This document shows positions 61,465 through 64,000 of a DNA stretch of 64,000 nucleotides, piece after piece. The number at the start of each line of letters is the position of its first letter. Position 1 is the stretch's first letter. Origin of the DNA: Panonychus citri (taxonomy: Eukaryota > Arthropoda > Arachnida > Trombidiformes > Tetranychidae); NCBI RefSeq assembly GCF_014898815.1, contig NW_026515509.1, forward strand, positions 434,001-498,000, read 5' to 3'. The notes under the pieces were generated by a model. That model did no database searches. It saw only the letters and a list, made by a program, of their open reading frames with translations, and was not told the DNA's origin. The position numbers and the translations under genes were made by a program.

Positions 61465-62876
61465 TTCTTGTATTGAAACAGTTGTTTCCAACTCAGGGTA
61501 TAGAGTAATTTGATCAATTGCAATTGCAATGAAGTCCTTTTTGGTTTGACCAGCAACCGAAGATGAAGATTTTTTTTTTAAGTAAAAGAGAGTAGGTTTT
61601 TTTTGTATGTTTGTGAGAGAGAAAGAAAAGAGAGAGAGAGAGAGAGAGTAGTGATGACGAGAGAGGGAGTGTGTGTGATCAGGATGAAGAAGATAAAAGT
61701 TGTATCTGCTTCTGATTTTCTGGTAAACCGTCCATTCAAATGGTGTGAGGTTGGGGGTTGATTATAACTCGTAATCAAAATCATGTTATTTTCATCGCAA
61801 TTATAACAGTGAATAAGTTAAAATGTAAATATGATTAAAGAGACGAAGACATTGAGGTGGATGATGAGGAGGAAAAGTTGATGTGTATCATTTTGGTTGA
61901 GTGTTGATTACAATTGATTTTGTTTTTCCAAAAAGAGAACAGTTTAATCTCGCCTTTGTCCTTTCTTCCGTTTCTCTGAGACCAATTTGAGACCATTTTT
62001 ACATAATTGTAACACTAATTGTTTATCATCACCAAGGAGAGAGAGAGAGAAAATTGTTGCTGGACACACAAAGAGTTGTTGTTGAAACAATTGTTGGTCA
62101 ATGGTGAAAATAATTCTGGTGGTGGGGGTGGGTGAAGAAGATGATGATGCTCTGTGGCGATGCTCTGTGATGATAGAATAAGAGAGAGAAGAAGAAAACG
62201 AGAATAAGAGAGAGAGAAAAAATAGAAACAAGTTATAATAATTATTAACAATGGATAACAAAATGTTTTCTTTCTCACATCGATGTTGATCTCTTTGTGA
62301 TAAGAATACATGTAAGTGGGTATGGTGATTTTCGGGTGTTATCAAGTTAATTTGGTTGCTTACCTTAAACTTTTTGGGTTGAAATTGGTGTCAAATGATC
62401 TGGTGACATGATAATCATCATCATCAAGTTACACCAGTCGATGTTGATACTTTTTTGGTTGCAGGTTTCACCCTTTTAAAGTAATAACGGTAAGTGTATT
62501 TAAACACAAATTCGGGTCTCAGGTAACAGAAAAAAAGTCAAGTTAATTAAGTGAATGTTTTCTTCATTTTTCCAGCACTTATGATGTTATCAAAGCTTCT
62601 GATGATGAGGATAATGATGATGATGGTGTTTGTGTGTGTAAAAAAAAGGATTACTGTTGTTATTAGCTTGTGTTTTTGGAACCAAATGAAGGATGATTTC
62701 AGTTGCAGAAGAAAAAAAAATCGTGGTTAAGAAAAAAAGATTTACTGGTTACGCAGGTTAAATATGAATTTCGGGAAGAAAAAAAGATAGAGAGAGAGAG
62801 AGAGAGAAAGATGATTTTGATGTTGATGATAAGGTGAAGAAATTGAGAATAGGCAATGGGAAGATGAGAACAGCTA
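61465..62876 (-). other. DDIT4 3'UTR/downstream region (copy 2 of the duplication)
   Basis: It directly follows the DDIT4 stop codon on the minus strand and is collinear with 57170-58330. It contains (GA)n at 61631-61648 and 62787-62808 and the conserved blocks listed for copy 1. The true 3' end of the transcript is not fixed from sequence alone. Confidence 0.7.
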
Positions 62877-63545
62877 TTAGTGAGAGAGAGCCATGGTAGC
62901 CATTGTCATAACATGGCAGCTTTTACATGAAGGATTAAGGGTTCGGAAAAGTTTCCTTTTGTACAATTTGTAGACATCGAAAATTGTATAATAATCTCTA
63001 AACAAATGTCTTAAAAATTTTGCAGCAATGAATTTAAACCAATCACTGTATCTCCGACGAAGATGAAGATATATCACAAAGGTGGGAACAATTGTTTTTT
63101 CACCCAATTTTAATGAACCAATGGTTTGTGCTTTGTGATCCTCATCTTCCAGTGAGATATAAAGAAGGCAACCTTGCAGACCACAGGGTTCAGTCTCGGA
63201 CATTCCAATAATATCTGAGGCTATTTTTTTGGTAAGGTTAGCAGGTAAATCGGTTGGACTGCGAATTATTTTCTTCTGATTGAGAACTTGTTCAATTCGC
63301 TTGGCGATTTCACTAATGGTGGCCTCCAGTTCACTATTATTGTTACCAACGGGAGTCACACTATTTTCAAATGAGAATATTGAATGGAAAGAAGGTGACA
63401 GTTTATCCATAACATGAGTTAATTTGTTATTCTCATTGTTGTTATTATTGGTGGTGTTGGAGTTTGTAGTTGTAGTAATAGTAGTTGTAGAATTGATGTT
63501 GGTATTAGATGTGTTGACATTATTCTTATGGCTATGTAAAGACAT
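62877..63545 (-). CDS. DDIT4: DDIT4/REDD1 family stress-induced TORC1 inhibitor (Scylla/Charybdis-like)
   Basis: REDD1/RTP801 proteins are induced by hypoxia, DNA damage and other stresses and inhibit TORC1 through TSC1/2 in the cytosol. This 222-residue single-exon product has a low-complexity Asn/Thr-rich N-terminus (residues ~7-40), then the family domain in its C-terminal half: LTKKIASDIIGMSETEPCGL, QGCLLYISLED, a VPTFVIYLHLRRRYSDW strand-turn and YKLYKRKLFRT near the end. The SEPCG(L)xG and VPTFxLxLxLR patterns are hallmarks of the family. About 20 residues, Cys/Met/Ala-containing, extend past the usual end. ATG at 63543-63545. Its downstream sequence is duplicated 4.4 kb away, suggesting a lost tandem paralog; Drosophila also has two genes, scylla and charybdis. 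Confidence 0.93.
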   Translation of the reverse strand: MSLHSHKNNVNTSNTNINSTTTITTTTNSNTTNNNNNENNKLTHVMDKLSPSFHSIFSFENSVTPVGNNNSELEATISEIAKRIEQVLNQKKIIRSPTDLPANLTKKIASDIIGMSETEPCGLQGCLLYISLEDEDHKAQTIGSLKLGEKTIVPTFVIYLHLRRRYSDWFKFIAAKFLRHLFRDYYTIFDVYKLYKRKLFRTLNPSCKSCHVMTMATMALSH

Positions 63546-64000
63546 AACTATCTTTGGTTGGATATATATTTTTTTGTTATTACTTTTCGAAAGATAAGAA
63601 AAAAAAATGGATCAGAAAAATTGAACAAGATGATGAGAGAGAAAGAGAGACAAAAAGATTGAATGTTATTTAGTAAAATGAGATACAATTAAAAATAGAA
63701 AATACTAAACAATAATACAAATAAAATGATGGTGATGATGGTGTTTTTTTGTTTGAGTTGATGAACACAAAGATGATTCAAGGGGAGAGAGAATGAGAGA
63801 GAAAGAAAATGAATTTTCAATTGGGAGAAAAAGTGAACAAAGAAAAAAACGATTTTTTCTACAGTGTTCGGGAGATCTTCTCTTCTCAAAGTCTAACCAA
63901 CAACTAAAAAGATTTCGTTCTCTTGTTACCAACCAAGAAGAGAAGAGAAGAGAATCCGAAAGGTGTCGCTTCATATTCTTTTCGCTGTTGCTAAGCTCTT
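63546..64000 (-). promoter_or_regulatory. DDIT4 5' flank
   Basis: Upstream leader and promoter region, cut by the window end. It is A-rich with GAGAGAAAG runs. No hypoxia-response CACGT word or other specific site is seen in the 455 bases present. Confidence 0.4.

Noticed and set aside
62015..62345. Two minus-strand open frames of about 100-130 codons below DDIT4
   Set aside because: Low-complexity Ser/Leu/His/Pro translation in overlapping frames, inside the DDIT4 downstream duplication; the corresponding frame is not kept in copy 1.
1..64000. tRNA, rRNA, CRISPR arrays, operons, bacterial promoters or plasmid features
   Set aside because: No tRNA B-box-like GGTTCGANTC context or other matching signature was seen, and the window is clearly eukaryotic.

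Overview
This is eukaryotic, animal nuclear DNA. It is strongly A+T-rich, several genes are spliced with GT...AG introns, and every recognisable protein is a metazoan housekeeping or signalling protein: PA200, mitochondrial GTP-specific succinyl-CoA ligase beta, conventional PKC, Furry, a DEAD-box helicase, deoxyhypusine hydroxylase, an ankyrin/coiled-coil protein and DDIT4/REDD1. The very intron-poor genes (a 2.1 kb PKC and an ~8.4 kb furry without an evident intron), short 82-230 bp introns and compact spacing suggest an arthropod with a small genome. A spider-mite-like chelicerate is my best guess from composition and gene style, but this is inference.

Layout. 1-31.8 kb is gene-dense. PSME4 (partial, minus) and SUCLG2 (plus) diverge from a shared 1.45 kb upstream region. 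Conventional PKC, furry and a DEAD-box helicase all lie on the minus strand. After them comes a short repeat-rich interval (23.0-24.3 kb) with a dispersed repeat, a broken second copy of the helicase C-terminal core and a 469 bp foldback element flanked by TA. DOHH (minus) then diverges from a large ankyrin/proline-rich/coiled-coil gene (plus, 26.1-31.8 kb). From 31.8 to about 62.9 kb lies a ~31 kb gene-poor tract of A+T-rich sequence, dinucleotide and GAT/CAT microsatellites and the short words ACAATTAAC/GTTAATTGT and CAACAATCAA/TTGATTGTTG. It holds a second copy of the dispersed repeat, an exon-like fragment, a cluster of stem-loops and one weak candidate exon pair. The window closes with DDIT4/REDD1 on the minus strand. 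About 1.3 kb of its downstream (3'UTR-side) sequence has a diverged, collinear copy ~4.4 kb away that lacks the coding region.

The genes do not form one pathway. They are a neighbourhood of mostly housekeeping genes followed by a stress-response regulator of TORC1 (DDIT4) beside a long non-coding tract. Two genes (furry and the ankyrin gene) each carry one apparent single-base frameshift inside otherwise convincing coding sequence. In furry the homology runs through the break without a gap, so an assembly or homopolymer error is the simplest explanation there. CTCF-like motifs, recognised by eye only, occur at the DOHH/ankyrin promoter and near both ends of the gene-poor tract.
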